DNA of 64,000 nt. Source: Cristatella mucedo. Its lineage: Eukaryota; Bryozoa; Phylactolaemata; Cristatellidae. Location of the stretch: NCBI GenBank assembly GCA_009760855.2, contig WPIO01000157.1, positions 391,001 to 455,000 on the forward strand, written 5' to 3'. The notes under the pieces are model-generated. The model had not been told where the DNA came from. It saw only the letters and a program-made list of their open reading frames with translations, and made no database searches. The first letter of the stretch is position 1. Each line of letters begins with the position of its first letter. This document shows positions 1-10,119 of this stretch, piece by piece. A program made the position numbers and the translations under genes.

Positions 1-31
1 GGCTTGAGCCCACACTGCTTTTTTATTTTAG

Positions 32-156
32 ACATGAAAGAAATGTGCGAGAGCATTGAAAGAGCATTCGAATGCAAATCTCGGAACCGTATCAACTTCG
101 AGCATGTTATTAATTGGCTGAGCAAACTTGTTCACAGTCCCAACGTTAAGTTTTAA
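32..156 (+). CDS. Probable last coding exon of an unidentified gene
   Basis: A strong acceptor (long T-run then TTTTAG) ends at base 31. After a two-base partial codon it opens a 40-residue frame that starts MKEMCESIERAFECKSRN and stops at TAA (154-156). The peptide looks helical (INWLSKLVHS) and has no hallmark I recognise. It enters in phase 1, so the rest of the gene lies left of the window. A weaker reading is an internal exon using the donor GTTAAG at 145. Its position to the left of the SLC6 exons means any remaining SLC6 exons must lie beyond it or the two genes overlap. Confidence 0.6.
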
Positions 157-469
157 GTCCCACTAGGTTCAATTTCTTTGTATTGGGCAATTCTCATGTA
201 CACCAGGTGTCATTGCACATACAATTTAAACTTCTCGGATTACCCAATTATCTCCACTTGTGAATTACGTACTCGTTGCCTACAAGATGAGGTTGGTCAA
301 CCAATATGTATTGGTACCAAGTCCTACAATTCAATCGGTTGATACATTTATCTCTGCCTATTCTTTTTTCTGTCTCCATCCCTTCCTCCATCTCTACTGT
401 TTCTCCTCTCATAACTGATCAGAGTACCAAACGCTGACAGTAGGTGCAAAACTCTGCAGTTATGGTTTC

Positions 470-722
470 TGCTGTGAACATCTCACCCACCAGGTTACAC
501 CGCTTCTTACCGACCTGCACTGGTTCCCCATAAAGCAACGCATCAAATTCAGACTTTTATCACTCACTTTAAATTCACGCAAAATTTTGCTCCGGCCCAT
601 CAAAATTACTTCATAATTGGGCTCAAATCCTTTGGAGACTGTTCTTTTAGTTTGCACACTCCCAAAGGCTGGAACTCAAGCCCGACTGACGTCACGACAT
701 ACATGACTTGACGGCATTAAAA
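470..722 (+). repeat. LINE-B fragment, reverse transcriptase C-terminal region
   Basis: The plus-strand translation carries the conserved tail of a non-LTR reverse transcriptase ORF, with a block like 'TDLHWFPIKQRIKFRLLSLT', broken by stops. It matches the copy at 2.5-3.1 kb. Homology stops at about 722, where a LINE-A tail in the opposite orientation begins, and resumes at about 1060. Confidence 0.6.
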
Positions 723-732
723 AATGTAAGGT

Positions 733-1045
733 ATCTCCGTGTCTGTAACTCCACAAAGCTACGAAGACAGTGTGGGTGTTATGCAAGAAATTTTTCTATA
801 GCAAACTCAAAGCCTAGGTGGCTTTCGGTACCGCAGGGTAACCAACCTACTTAATCTCACGCAACAAAGAAAAAGTGAGAAGCGTAGCTGAGTCAGCAGA
901 GTAGTCAAGAAAATGAGTAGCATGGAAGTCGTAGCTCAAGGGCGGCTGGAAAGAATGTGCCACTGTCGGCAGCAGAGGTGTAGATGCCGTTGCATAAAAG
1001 AAACTAGAACCCCACCTGCTCTTCGCAGCATACCTACATCTACGT
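733..1045 (-). repeat. LINE-A 3' end, minus strand, inserted in LINE-B
   Basis: Read on the minus strand this matches the 3' end of LINE-A at 21.8-22.1 kb: the 'TTGCGTGAGA' block, the Tyr/Arg tail region and the terminal 'CACAAAGCTACG'-type segment near a short TAC/ACATT end. It interrupts a plus-strand LINE-B copy, so it is the younger insertion. Confidence 0.6.
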
Positions 1046-1059
1046 GACTTGTCCTTAGT

Positions 1060-1186
1060 GTGCTTACGTATCTTGATACTGTGCATGTGATCAACAACCA
1101 ATTGGCATTCTTTCTTTCGAGAAAATGTAAAATGCCTAGACAGACAGTTGGCTCTCCCGGAGCGCTATGACTTATTATTATTATAC
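1060..1186 (+). repeat. LINE-B 3' end with (ATT)n tail
   Basis: Continues the LINE-B copy broken at 722. It ends with the family signature 'aaatgtaaaatgcctagaca', then a short GC-rich stretch and a run of ATT units. Confidence 0.6.
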
Positions 1187-1579
1187 TGTGCTTCACTTAG
1201 ATGCCTTCAATGCCATCGTGTGGGCAGAAATTAATATTCTACTAATGCAACAAGCCACGGGAAAGATATTTTTCTTGTACAACATAAGGGTTGCCAAGTT
1301 TACATGTCTCACAATTCTATGTGCAAATGTGGCAGCTCATGACATTAACCCAATGCTTTACAGTATGCCCATCGGGCAAGAAATGATGAGATCGTATCAG
1401 TTCGGTAATACATACAGTATGTAGATGGTGAAGACAACAATAATGAAAAAGATACTTCAGGTAAATACTTAGAGTTCACAGCGGTTATATTATGACATAA
1501 GATACTGCAGCATGCATCATTACGTGGCTTCATTTCTACAGCACAGTAGCCTAAGAAGAGAAAGAAGATAGTTACTAAC

Positions 1580-1714
1580 TGCCGTTGTTTTCAGAGTGCT
1601 CCAGTCAGGGGTCAAAAATGCAGCCACACCATCCCGATTGCCGTCTAGCGTCAGTCCATGGACAAGTAGTGTGATCAGTAAAAAGCCAAACACACTGATG
1701 GTGAAGTATGCAAT
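1580..1714 (-). CDS. SLC6 transporter exon: TM5 and extracellular loop 3
   Basis: 45 codons between acceptor TTTCTGATTTTAG and donor GTTAGT, phase 0 at both ends. The peptide starts IAYFTISVFGFLLITLLVHG, then 'LTLDG' and 'FLTPDWSTLK'. In SLC6 proteins this is the segment after K-G-x-K-S-x-G-K, normally V-V-Y-F-T then TM5, then 'R-G-x-T-L-P-G-A' and 'G-I-x-F-Y-L-x-P'. It joins the exon at 1852-2002 in frame. It is the last SLC6 exon I can find: the frame reads past the donor for about 20 codons to a stop, and no TM6 sequence is visible in the remaining 1.4 kb. The donor is weaker than the others. Confidence 0.8.
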
Positions 1715-1851
1715 CTAAAATCAGAAAAACATGCTGACCGTGAATTATTTTATTAAAAATCAATACAAAGATAGCATGCAAGTTGATTTGCAGAAAGCCG
1801 ACCTCATGTGATATCATCACCATGGAACAATCAAAAGGCTATTCAGCATAC

Positions 1852-2002
1852 TTTGCCAGATGACTTGATGCCCTTTGCCTGGAATAGAATACATGTGAAC
1901 CATATGAGGAATGAGCAAAGTGCGAGGTCGCCGTATACTGCTGACGTGTTATCTGGGCGCCTGAGATCGTCTCCCAATCCAGTTCTACGAAGCACGCGAT
2001 AC
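1852..2002 (-). CDS. SLC6 transporter exon: end of extracellular loop 2 and TM4
   Basis: 151 bases between acceptor CTGTTTTGCAG and donor GTATGC, phase 2 in and phase 0 out. After the shared Glu codon the peptide runs YRVLRRTGLGDDLRRPD, then the membrane segment LALCSFLIWFTCILFQ and the invariant SLC6 motif AKGIKSSGK. This aligns with the family pattern 'E-Y-F-x-x-x-V-L-...-W-x-L-x-L-C-...-K-G-x-K-S-x-G-K'. The Phe of 'EYF' is missing (E-Y-R). Frame joins on both sides. Confidence 0.9.
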
Positions 2003-2170
2003 CTGCAAAACAGGAAGCTCAAGGTTCCAGGAAGGTTCAAGTTGAAAGAGTTACCACTAGTTTCGGTGGGTCTAGGAGAGTCCAAGATCATAGATAAGAT
2101 TCTATCAGTGCACTATCCACCACTGTACATACCACACATACCACACAGGCTGCATCTGTAATATACTCAC

Positions 2171-2336
2171 TCGAGATATTGCCTGGCAGCCAGCTCACTC
2201 TCTACACCTGCTGCCAGAGCTGCCGTCTTGTTCCAAATACCCATAATCAATCCTGTGTCCCTTGTTACACACAGTCCTTCGTCTGTTTTCACGTATGGGT
2301 CAGTTGCATTGCAACTCATCATCTTGAGGTTGCATC
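2171..2336 (-). CDS. SLC6 transporter exon: large extracellular loop 2
   Basis: 166 bases between acceptor CCTTGTAG and donor GTGAGT, phase 1 in and 2 out. With the base carried from 6830-6973 it begins R-C, completing the family's loop-2 disulfide pair: C-G-N-D-W-N-T-Y-R-C, the same ten-residue spacing as in GABA and other monoamine-type carriers. The loop then has N-glycosylation sequons (NAT, NKT) and further cysteines, and ends AARQYLE, the usual lead-in to 'Y-F-x-x-x-V-L'. The cysteine pair created across an intron of about 4.5 kb is good evidence that these exons are joined. Confidence 0.88.
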
Positions 2337-2524
2337 CTACAAGGAAACGCACGAAGTCTCAATACTCAGAACATACAAACAATCCGGTAATCCCATCGCA
2401 TCCACTGTGTGGTAGCCAACAGCACATAATGTCACCCTGTGCCCATTAGATGTTTATATAAACAAAGAGGCTCTGTTAAATTATAGGCAGGTTGCCAAAG
2501 AAGACAGTCAGTAGGCAACACTGT

Positions 2525-3095
2525 TAATAATAATAATAATACGTCGTTGATATAGCTCCATAGAGTGATATAGCTTCTACAGAGTCAGCATTGCTTTGAC
2601 TAGATAACGACCTACTTAGATAGAGTGTCTCTGTTGTTTTGCTCGATCTTTCGGCAGCTTTTGATATTATCGACCACCGAGTCCCTTTCGAGCACCTCTC
2701 ATACCGCATGGGCACAACTGCACCGAAATAATTCAGATCCTATCTCGGTGGTAGATTCTAGAGTATTGGTGTGACTGGACAGAGATCATACAAGGAGCCT
2801 CAAATCCTTTGGACATCGTGCCTTTAGTTTGTATGCTGCTAAAGCCTGGAACTCACTTCCGAACATGACATCCCCTGACTTGACCACATTTAAAAAGAAG
2901 CTTACACTGTGCACGCTACCACTGACCATAGTTACTAACCCTGTGTATGTCACCTCTAACCATTTTATGCTTATCATGGATCATGCTACCACTAAACTTT
3001 AGATCATACTTCTGTTGCAGCAAATGTAAAGTGCCTAGACAGAAATTGAGTTCTCTGAGGGTGCTATAATAAATGTAATGCTGTTATTATTATCA
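2525..3095 (+). repeat. LINE-B copy, 5'-truncated and decayed
   Basis: Plus-strand translation shows the reverse transcriptase block LLDLSAAFDIIDHR (catalytic-core motif A region), stops, then the C-terminal 'AKAWNSLP' and 'FKKKL' blocks, and finally the 3' end 'gcaaatgtaaagtgcctaga' with a degenerate ATT tail near 3075-3095. Several hundred bases between motif A and the C-terminus are deleted. Confidence 0.7.
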
Positions 3096-3179
3096 TTACA
3101 GCTTTAAAGTTGTGTGTGAGGTTCCACATGCTTAGTCCTTGAGCTCACCACGATGCCATTTTTACACGGCTGACTTAAG

Positions 3180-3351
3180 GCTCACTCGGGAACAATTCCT
3201 TGCTACACCCTGGGAGCATGCCTATAAAACGTACGGCACATATAAGGAAAGTCTGAGGTGGGCTGATCTGCTTAATGTTGAGCGAGCGCTTATAGTCGAG
3301 CAGGCCTTGAGCTGTAACGACAGTTTGGTCTCAGACTTTGTCATCTCACTG
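3180..3351 (+). CDS. Candidate exon, unknown protein, inside an SLC6 intron
   Basis: An open plus-strand stretch between a modest acceptor (TGACTTAAG) and donor GTAAAG. It reads LTREQFLATPWEHAYKTYG, then 'RWADLLNVERALIVEQ' and 'VSDFVISL', which looks like helical protein sequence. No family recognised. It lies on the strand opposite the surrounding SLC6 intron. The open frame continues to 3393 if not spliced. Its phase does not clearly fit the next candidate at 4755, so the linkage is unproven. Confidence 0.28.
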
Positions 3352-3399
3352 GTAAAGTTCTTAGTGCAAAAGCATTTAAGTACAAATCCTTAATGTAGT

Positions 3400-4434
3400 A
3401 GCAGAGAGTTTCCATTATAAAGCATCTGTCTTGGGTGGTACATTCGAAGGATGCAGATTAATGTGACGTATTGTTAGCTTCCAAGCAGAAATGTCAATGG
3501 CAGATAGATAGATCAATCTGCAGCCAGACGGCTAAGACAAAAACAGGTTGAGAGACCAGCATTAAAAGGTCAAAACTTCCAATACAAGAGTAACGACGAA
3601 ATAGTTTAAAGACTGTGTGTCATTCGAGCTTAAAGGGCCACTTTCGTTACCGAATTGAATAGTACAAGTCAAACAGTATGACTGACCCACAAGCATCAAT
3701 TAGGCAGTGTGATGAGAAACCGTCAAATTAGGTCACCTCTTGCCTAAAGCTAATATCTGAGCAAACCGGTGAGCATCATCATCGAGTTGCATCATCGTCA
3801 AGAGTCATAGCAACACACGGAGTATCACGAACAGCATGAAGCCGAGAAGTCATTACATCCATGCATTGCAGAAGGCTGTGCAAATCCCTAGTCGAGCACT
3901 TCGGGCTGCATTGAATTCTTAAACTGTCACCTTAGAATCTTTAGTTGAGAGAGCAACAGAGTCAAGTATCATAACTTAGAAGCATACTGAACATTGCGGC
4001 ATGCACATTTCCATTAAAATGACTGCTTATTATGGTTAAGCCACTCGGGGTTTGCTAGAGGCTACTCCCCTCACGTAAACCATGCAGACAGTACCGGCAT
4101 GCCCATTTAGTCCCTCCATAGAAACCAGGGGGGGGGCTCATTTTGCCACGCTATGGCTGCCTGGACTCCGAGAAGCAGCTAAGGGGCATTTCGGAGGCCG
4201 GCTAGAGAAGCCTGCCTGGCAGAGTGCTTTCGGCACACAGCACTTTCTGGTCTTTCCAGAGTGGGGCCCTACAAAGTTATTTTATAGGTCTGAGCATAAA
4301 TCAAAAGAGCCCAAGAGGATATAACGCCCTCTCGGGGGGGGGGGCGTTATGATGTGTTTATGATTATTTTGGCATCGCAACAGAGCTAAACTAAAGAAGC
4401 TGTTTGTTCAGAAAAATCACTAGCTGATTTAACC
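3400..4434. other. SLC6 intron sequence, no gene seen
   Basis: AT-rich sequence without a convincing exon. At 4080-4345 there is a short GC-richer block bounded by G-runs (4130-4138 and 4335-4344) that differs in composition from its surroundings but shows no recognisable coding or repeat signature. Confidence 0.4.
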
Positions 4435-4510
4435 GCCTCATCTGTATAGCTTCCCGAGAGCTTAAACTGTTATCACCACTGCTTGCAGTTGACAATAAAT
4501 ACTTCAAGAT
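4435..4510 (-). repeat. SINE-2 fragment
   Basis: Minus-strand match to the 3' half of SINE-2: the 'tatcaccactgcttgcagt' block and the 'gctatacagatgagg'-type stretch. The tRNA-like head is missing. Confidence 0.45.
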
Positions 4511-4754
4511 CTCGGAATCCCATCGACTTAGTTAGGAAGAGATGGAAATCGATGCAGATTTGGTAGGAAGCACGGCTACCCACAGTTCTGTTCTGGTGCG
4601 AGGACAAAAAAGGCCTTATGTCATACGCTTCTTGTAACTCCTGGTTATATATCAACTTAGTTTTCAGGTTTAGCTCACGTGAAAAGTATTCCTGAGCCTG
4701 AATTTGGTCTGTGTCTTAGCTTTTTAATTGCATTTCCGAGCTTTATTCTGACAG

Positions 4755-5001
4755 GCTGCTGCACTTTAACCTCGTTATTCTATGTAAGACCTTGAGCGGC
4801 AAGGATCGCGGTGCTGAGTTTCGTTCTTTGGCTTCTGACTTATGCAGACTGCTACTTATTAGTCAGTGCCTGTTGATTAATGCTGGTGTGAAAGAGCCAG
4901 AAACTTTACCTGTCACTTTCCAGTGTCATAATCAAAAAAGTACTCCTTGCATCTCTGTCAGTGCTGCTTGCCTACCATCTCCAACAGGCAGCCGGAATTA
5001 A
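4755..5001 (+). CDS. Candidate exon, unknown protein, inside an SLC6 intron
   Basis: After acceptor TTTATTCTGACAG there is an open frame of about 81 codons starting LLHFNLVILCKTLSGKDRG, then 'SLASDLCRLLLISQCLLINA', and ending at TAA. It looks like a helical repeat protein for its first two thirds and becomes less protein-like after 'KEPETLPV'. It could be a terminal exon, a chance frame, or an exon with a donor I cannot place. No family assigned. Confidence 0.3.
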
Positions 5002-6410
5002 TAACGTTATATAAATTACTGGGGGACTGTGGTGTGCATTAAAACAGTGATTCGCTGCTTTACAAAGCATTGACAACCGGCTAAAAAGCAGAGAAAGATT
5101 ATTGCTAGGTCTAGCAACTGGCTGCACATTTACAATACATATTTACAAATGAAAATTTGGCATGCTAGACGTATATCAGCCACAGCATGACAGTTGAAGT
5201 ATTATCAGATAATAGGGATGCTAGCTTACACCCTTAAAAACAACTGAAATCTTCAACTTTGCTGTGGAAGGCTGCCTGAGTATGCTGACCTAGCTGGCGA
5301 ACCTGTTCCATGGACTGCCAAGCCTCGAGTTCTTAATTATTGCTGAAAAATCTCTATTAGAGGAAAATGAAAATGCATTTCAAAAGGCTATTTGGTAATT
5401 TTATTATAAAACCAACAGAAATATAATTTTATGAAATTTATTCATTAGCACCGGATAGAAAATCAGCATTTAGTTGTCTGTCAACAGTACCTATAAACAT
5501 GCTTCACATCGCAAAATATATTAGGTATATAGTATCGCCTCGTGAAGAATCATGGGGTGGTTCTATTTATGCAAGTCCATCGCTTACCAAAGCAGGCACA
5601 GCACGACTTCCGCTTGGTCACACTCACTCTGGCAGCTATCCAATATGCCAACTCAGCTGGTCTCGCCAGTCGTAATTTCGGCAACAGCAAAGTAGAGCAC
5701 AGAGCACACGCTGCTGGAAGGTCAAGGTAGCACTTTTAAAAACTTTTAAGTTTATAGCCCTCTGAATTTCTAGCCTTTCAATGTTCAATTTCAGCTAGGA
5801 GAGTACATCTTGCAGCCACATAAGCAAATTAGCAAATTATCTCCCCCAATTTGAAACTCATCCTTTCTGTACCCTCGTTATAGTATAGTCGACTTCACTT
5901 ATAGAAATACGCTGGGGCCGGCTAATAGGCGTTCTAGTATGGCATTCCCATTGGCGGATTGAGACTAATCTTGCAAAAAAATCTGAGATGCAAATCTTTT
6001 ATTCTGAGTATTCCTACGTTCTATATTCTTATACATGGATGTAAAGCCGACGGTGCTATAAATATCACACCAAGGACTCGGCGTAAAAGTGATGTCAGTG
6101 ATTGTGTTGATCAACTAAAAAACCTAGCGTATTATAGGGATAGATACTAAGGCATGCAATATTAAGTAATTTGTAATATAGGCTTCGAGCAAGGCTGTTG
6201 AGCTGTGGTCTGAGAATCAAACTGTGAGTTGAACGCTATGGATCGTGCAGAACACCCGTAGCCTTCTATGGCTACCGAATAGACTGCTTTTTGCTATGGT
6301 TTTATACTTTTTATATTAAAATTGGGTGTTTATTGCAGCAATGCTCGGTTGCCTTCGGCATACCTGAAAGTATGGATGCTGTGTATATAAATTGTTAGAG
6401 ATGTTTCAAG
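5002..6410. other. SLC6 intron sequence, no gene seen
   Basis: AT-rich. Short open frames near 5542-5730 and 5959-6150 have no splice or family support. No repeat family from elsewhere in the window is recognisable here. Confidence 0.4.
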
Positions 6411-6602
6411 GCTCGGGCTTCACCGGCGGCACGTAGGCAAAGACTAGCACTGCTACAAGTGCTGCTTCTGTCACCTGAAGACTTGAGCAAGAAGCGACTA
6501 CAACTCGCTTGTAACACAATCCATGCACTACTGACTGCCTGGTCGACTTCTAAGGTCGGCGGTGCTTTCGAGCGCGACTGGTTTATCCTTAAGAATATCT
6601 AG
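6411..6602 (+). CDS. Candidate last exon, unknown protein, inside an SLC6 intron
   Basis: After a weak acceptor (GATGTTTCAAG) an open frame of 63 codons ends at TAG 6600-6602. It is locally GC-richer and contains 'LALLQVLLLSPEDLSKKRLQ' followed by 'LACNTIHALLTAW' and an ending ERDWFILKNI. It reads as a helix-rich C-terminus. Together with 3180-3351 and 4755-5001 it may mark a plus-strand gene nested in the SLC6 intron, but the phases do not prove it. Confidence 0.33.
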   Translation, partial: ARASPAARRQRLALLQVLLLSPEDLSKKRLQLACNTIHALLTAWSTSKVGGAFERDWFILKNI

Positions 6603-6829
6603 TTTGGTTATTAGTATGCTTCTAGAATGTCATGGTGTGCTGAATAATTACATAGCAACAACAGACAATACAAATCGTAAAACTACACTTGAGTCTGATA
6701 TAACTTGATGACGAACACCACGAACAACATTCCACTTATCGGTAAAGCTTGCTGAGTGCAAAGCAAGTGAATTACTTTACCATCTGTGTCCCACATTTTC
6801 ATACACCACCTTCGAAAACAGAAACTTAC

Positions 6830-6973
6830 TGTACGTATTCCAGTCGTTGCCGCAAGTAGCCCATGGCAGATCAGGATAGAAAGAGGCGTAAAAGTAGTAC
6901 AGCCCCCATGCAATTACTATACCGTAGTATATGGCCGTGATGACTGAAGTTGCCATCATTGCAAAGCCAATCC
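6830..6973 (-). CDS. SLC6 transporter exon: TM3 and start of extracellular loop 2
   Basis: 144 bases between acceptor CTACTTTTGCACAG and donor GTAAGT, phase 1 in and 1 out. The peptide is GIGFAMMATSVITAIYYGIV, then IAWGLYYFYASFYPDLPW and ATCGNDWNTY. This is the SLC6 TM3 consensus (I-Y-Y-x-V-I-x-A-W-x-x-Y-Y-x-x-x-S-F), followed by L-P-W and the first loop-2 cysteine. The tandem Tyr of TM3, which contacts substrate in this family, is kept. Confidence 0.93.
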
Positions 6974-9900
6974 CTGTGCAAAAGTAGAGACAAGGGAGAG
7001 TCAACTGTGCTTCAAAAAAATACATGAAATTAGCTGGGTCTTTAGAGAGTAATGCATCATCGCTAGCCACGAAAGAGATTGACGTGCCAAAGAACTAGGT
7101 AAAATTCCACTGATTTAAATGTCTTCTTACAGTACTAGGGCAAGCATACCAAGACTATCATTAAGAACAGTGTCCTCTCCTTTTCCACAATTTCCCATCA
7201 GCAGTACACACTCATAATGCAATAAGCTAGCTGTTGTTTTCCTCCAGGAAAAAAGACTTCTACGATATGCATTCTAATTCTTTACTTAACTGACTGACAA
7301 TATCAGAAACCAGATCTTATAGCAACGTGACTAACTTACTAACACACCAGATTTTGGAAAATAAAAGCCCTTTGACTTATTGTCATCCGACAAGATAATA
7401 AGTGAGTTGCATTAAAGAAAACGTGACTAAATTTCAAGAATGAAAAAGTTAAAAGTGAGCTCCAGCTGCATGCCTGTCCAAGTTTGCTGATTTAAAAAGC
7501 CTTGGCACCCTTCAAACAGCCCTTGAAGGGGTTAGCTATCTCGAAGTTATTTGCTAACTAGCTGCCTCAGCTGTGATAATACTTCAACTTGGCAAAAGAA
7601 ACCATGGTACAGCAGTAGTCCCTACACTCTTTTCAATGAAAAAAAGAGCCAGCCATTTATGTCACGATGAGATGCCCATGATCTGATATGAATCACTGTA
7701 CATTTAACTGACAGAAGACCTTACGTGCTTAGGCTTACTTTCTAGGAGACACTTATTAGACCACGATTATTTTCACACAATCCGCCTCTCTGCCTTGAGT
7801 CAATACGTGCACGGACCAAAAGCATCTGATCAGGAGGCGACTGCATAAGGTGTATATTCGTAGACCATATAGCAAGCACACGAATGAATACGACACAACC
7901 TGTAGCACATTTAGGCGACGAGGGCAATCCGGGCACAAATAAAAACTAACTCCCTGGATTTCAACTTTGGGCATTGTCTCTAGAAAGAGATTATTTGCAA
8001 AGTTGAGCTGCATATTTCATTGAAACTCTGACTGTCTCTGATGCAGTACACTGCCAAATCAATATACTTACTGGCAAAAAAGGAACACCAAGCTCATTTG
8101 AATAGACTATAGTGACTTGAACAAGACACTGTACTTTTTGCTAAAGCTTCATGCTTTGTTTCTTTGGTATTGCTATGATGATTTCAGAATGCAGCCAATT
8201 TTTATTTTTAAGTGTTGCTTATGACAACTGCAACATTGTGGACTTTCCTCCTAATTTTTCAGCTTGCATGGAAGTAAAGTAAAACTAAATTTACAGTCTT
8301 TGCATCCAGTCGTCATCTCGGGATACCTGTGGAATAGGCTACCCGTTTGAGCTGTTGCACTAGTAAAGGTTTTGTAAAGGTAAGTAGGCAGAGATGATTG
8401 GGCCTTATAAACTAATTTTACTAGTGTCTCTTGAACCAAGGTTGGCTACGCTAAGTAGAGAACCCCAGTCATTCATGTATGAAACTCTGCATCAGACTTT
8501 CACGCAGAACCAACGCAATTAAGAAAAACGCATTGGCAGTGAGACATTGTTAGACAAAAAAAATTGCTTCAGAATTGCTGCACTTTGCTAGAATGCTGCT
8601 TATTAGGAACTGTAGGCATATGGCATGACAAAAATTGAGGATTAGTCATTGTGTAGTGACCAGATTGAGTGAAATCTTGTGCCCTTAAGTCATTATATTA
8701 CCAAGAGCTAAACTGCATATACCGTTGGTCACATATACACCTTACTTGATCTTTAGTACCAGCACAGCTTTTGTAATCGTGGCCAATTATTTTTTGCACG
8801 GCTGTTTAACGTATTTTTAGACCTTGACAAGTAGCCACAACTGCTGGATTCGTACTTTAGTGCAGCAAATTATGCATGCCGATAATAAATCTCTTTTTAG
8901 CTACTTAAGGGGTTTCTAAAAGAGAGTATATCACTAATTAACCTCCATAAGAGCTACTTCATGTACCAGCTGAGCAACAGAAGAGCTTCCAGTCATCTTA
9001 AGAGCTTAAATTGCTATTAACTACCAACCCAAATTACAACTTGAAAGTGTTTTAAGGCTTAATTCAAAGTGAAATTAATGATAATGAAAATAATATTAGA
9101 TTATTTTTTATAGTGCTACAAGAGGATTAAATCGCTATCCTAACGCTTTACAACTAACTTCAAGAGAATAAATAATCAAGGATAATTTAAATCTGTTCTA
9201 GGAAGGTGCCGGATCAAGTTCAGAGTGGCTCTACTTCTTTGCCTAAATAGAAAGAATGAAACAAAGGTAAATGCTCAAAGTTTACAGTCTAGGCCACGGG
9301 TTCGATTCATGGAGCAGGTAATTATTTACTGTGAACTGCACGTAAAAAGCATGAAACTAGTAAAGCATCCTCTGCCTTTATATGGAACAAGCTGTTGAAT
9401 AAGCTGTGTTTACCATTTTCTAACTTGGTTGTTCTCTTGCCTAAGCTATTATCTCCCTCTTTGTTCGGAGACCTACTTATCTATTTCATGGTTTCGTGAA
9501 GCCAGTTGTAAAGAGCTTACCTACATATTCACCAATATGTACCGATAAATAGGCCACTAGAGACTCCAAAAGTCTAGCTGCAGTTTCATGCACTGTGTAG
9601 CTATGAGGACTAAAAATTAATCTCACGATTTTACACAGAGCAGTTGAAAGTAGGTAGGATTTGGTGAGGGCTTACTATACTGCCTCACTGGGAGGGAACT
9701 GGACGCTCGGCCAACTCCAGAATCTCAGTGAGGCATGTCAGCCCCATTTCGACCCAACGTCGTTGCTCCTAAGTTCTAATATAGATTTATAGAGAATGTC
9801 CATATTTTTAGCTCCATGGAACAAGTAATCCAGATTCTGCATTAACTGCCAGCACATTCTCTTTCACTTCTTGATTTTAGCTTACTGTCTCAGGGTCCCT

Positions 9901-10119
9901 TGACGATGTCCCAGGCTGTGCCGGCACATAGGTTCTGCTATGTATCACGATATGATCACATTGTGAGCATATTCTATGAATTTGAAGACCAATCTGTCTC
10001 CAATACTAACCCCTTTGTCAATCAGGTAATCACTTTTTCAAACCGGTATTAATGTTACTGACATACCAATAAGACAGTATGAATCTTTTTGAGTTACAGC
10101 AGCACAGAGCTTGTGATAG
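6974..10119. other. SLC6 intron, largely featureless
   Basis: AT-rich intron between the TM2 and TM3 exons. Around 9285-9335 a plus-strand SINE-2 remnant is suggested by 'cacgggttcgattcatggag' (B-box-like) and a following 'tatttactgtgaactg'. No supported exon; frames at 7742-8013 and 8251-8439 look random. Confidence 0.4.
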
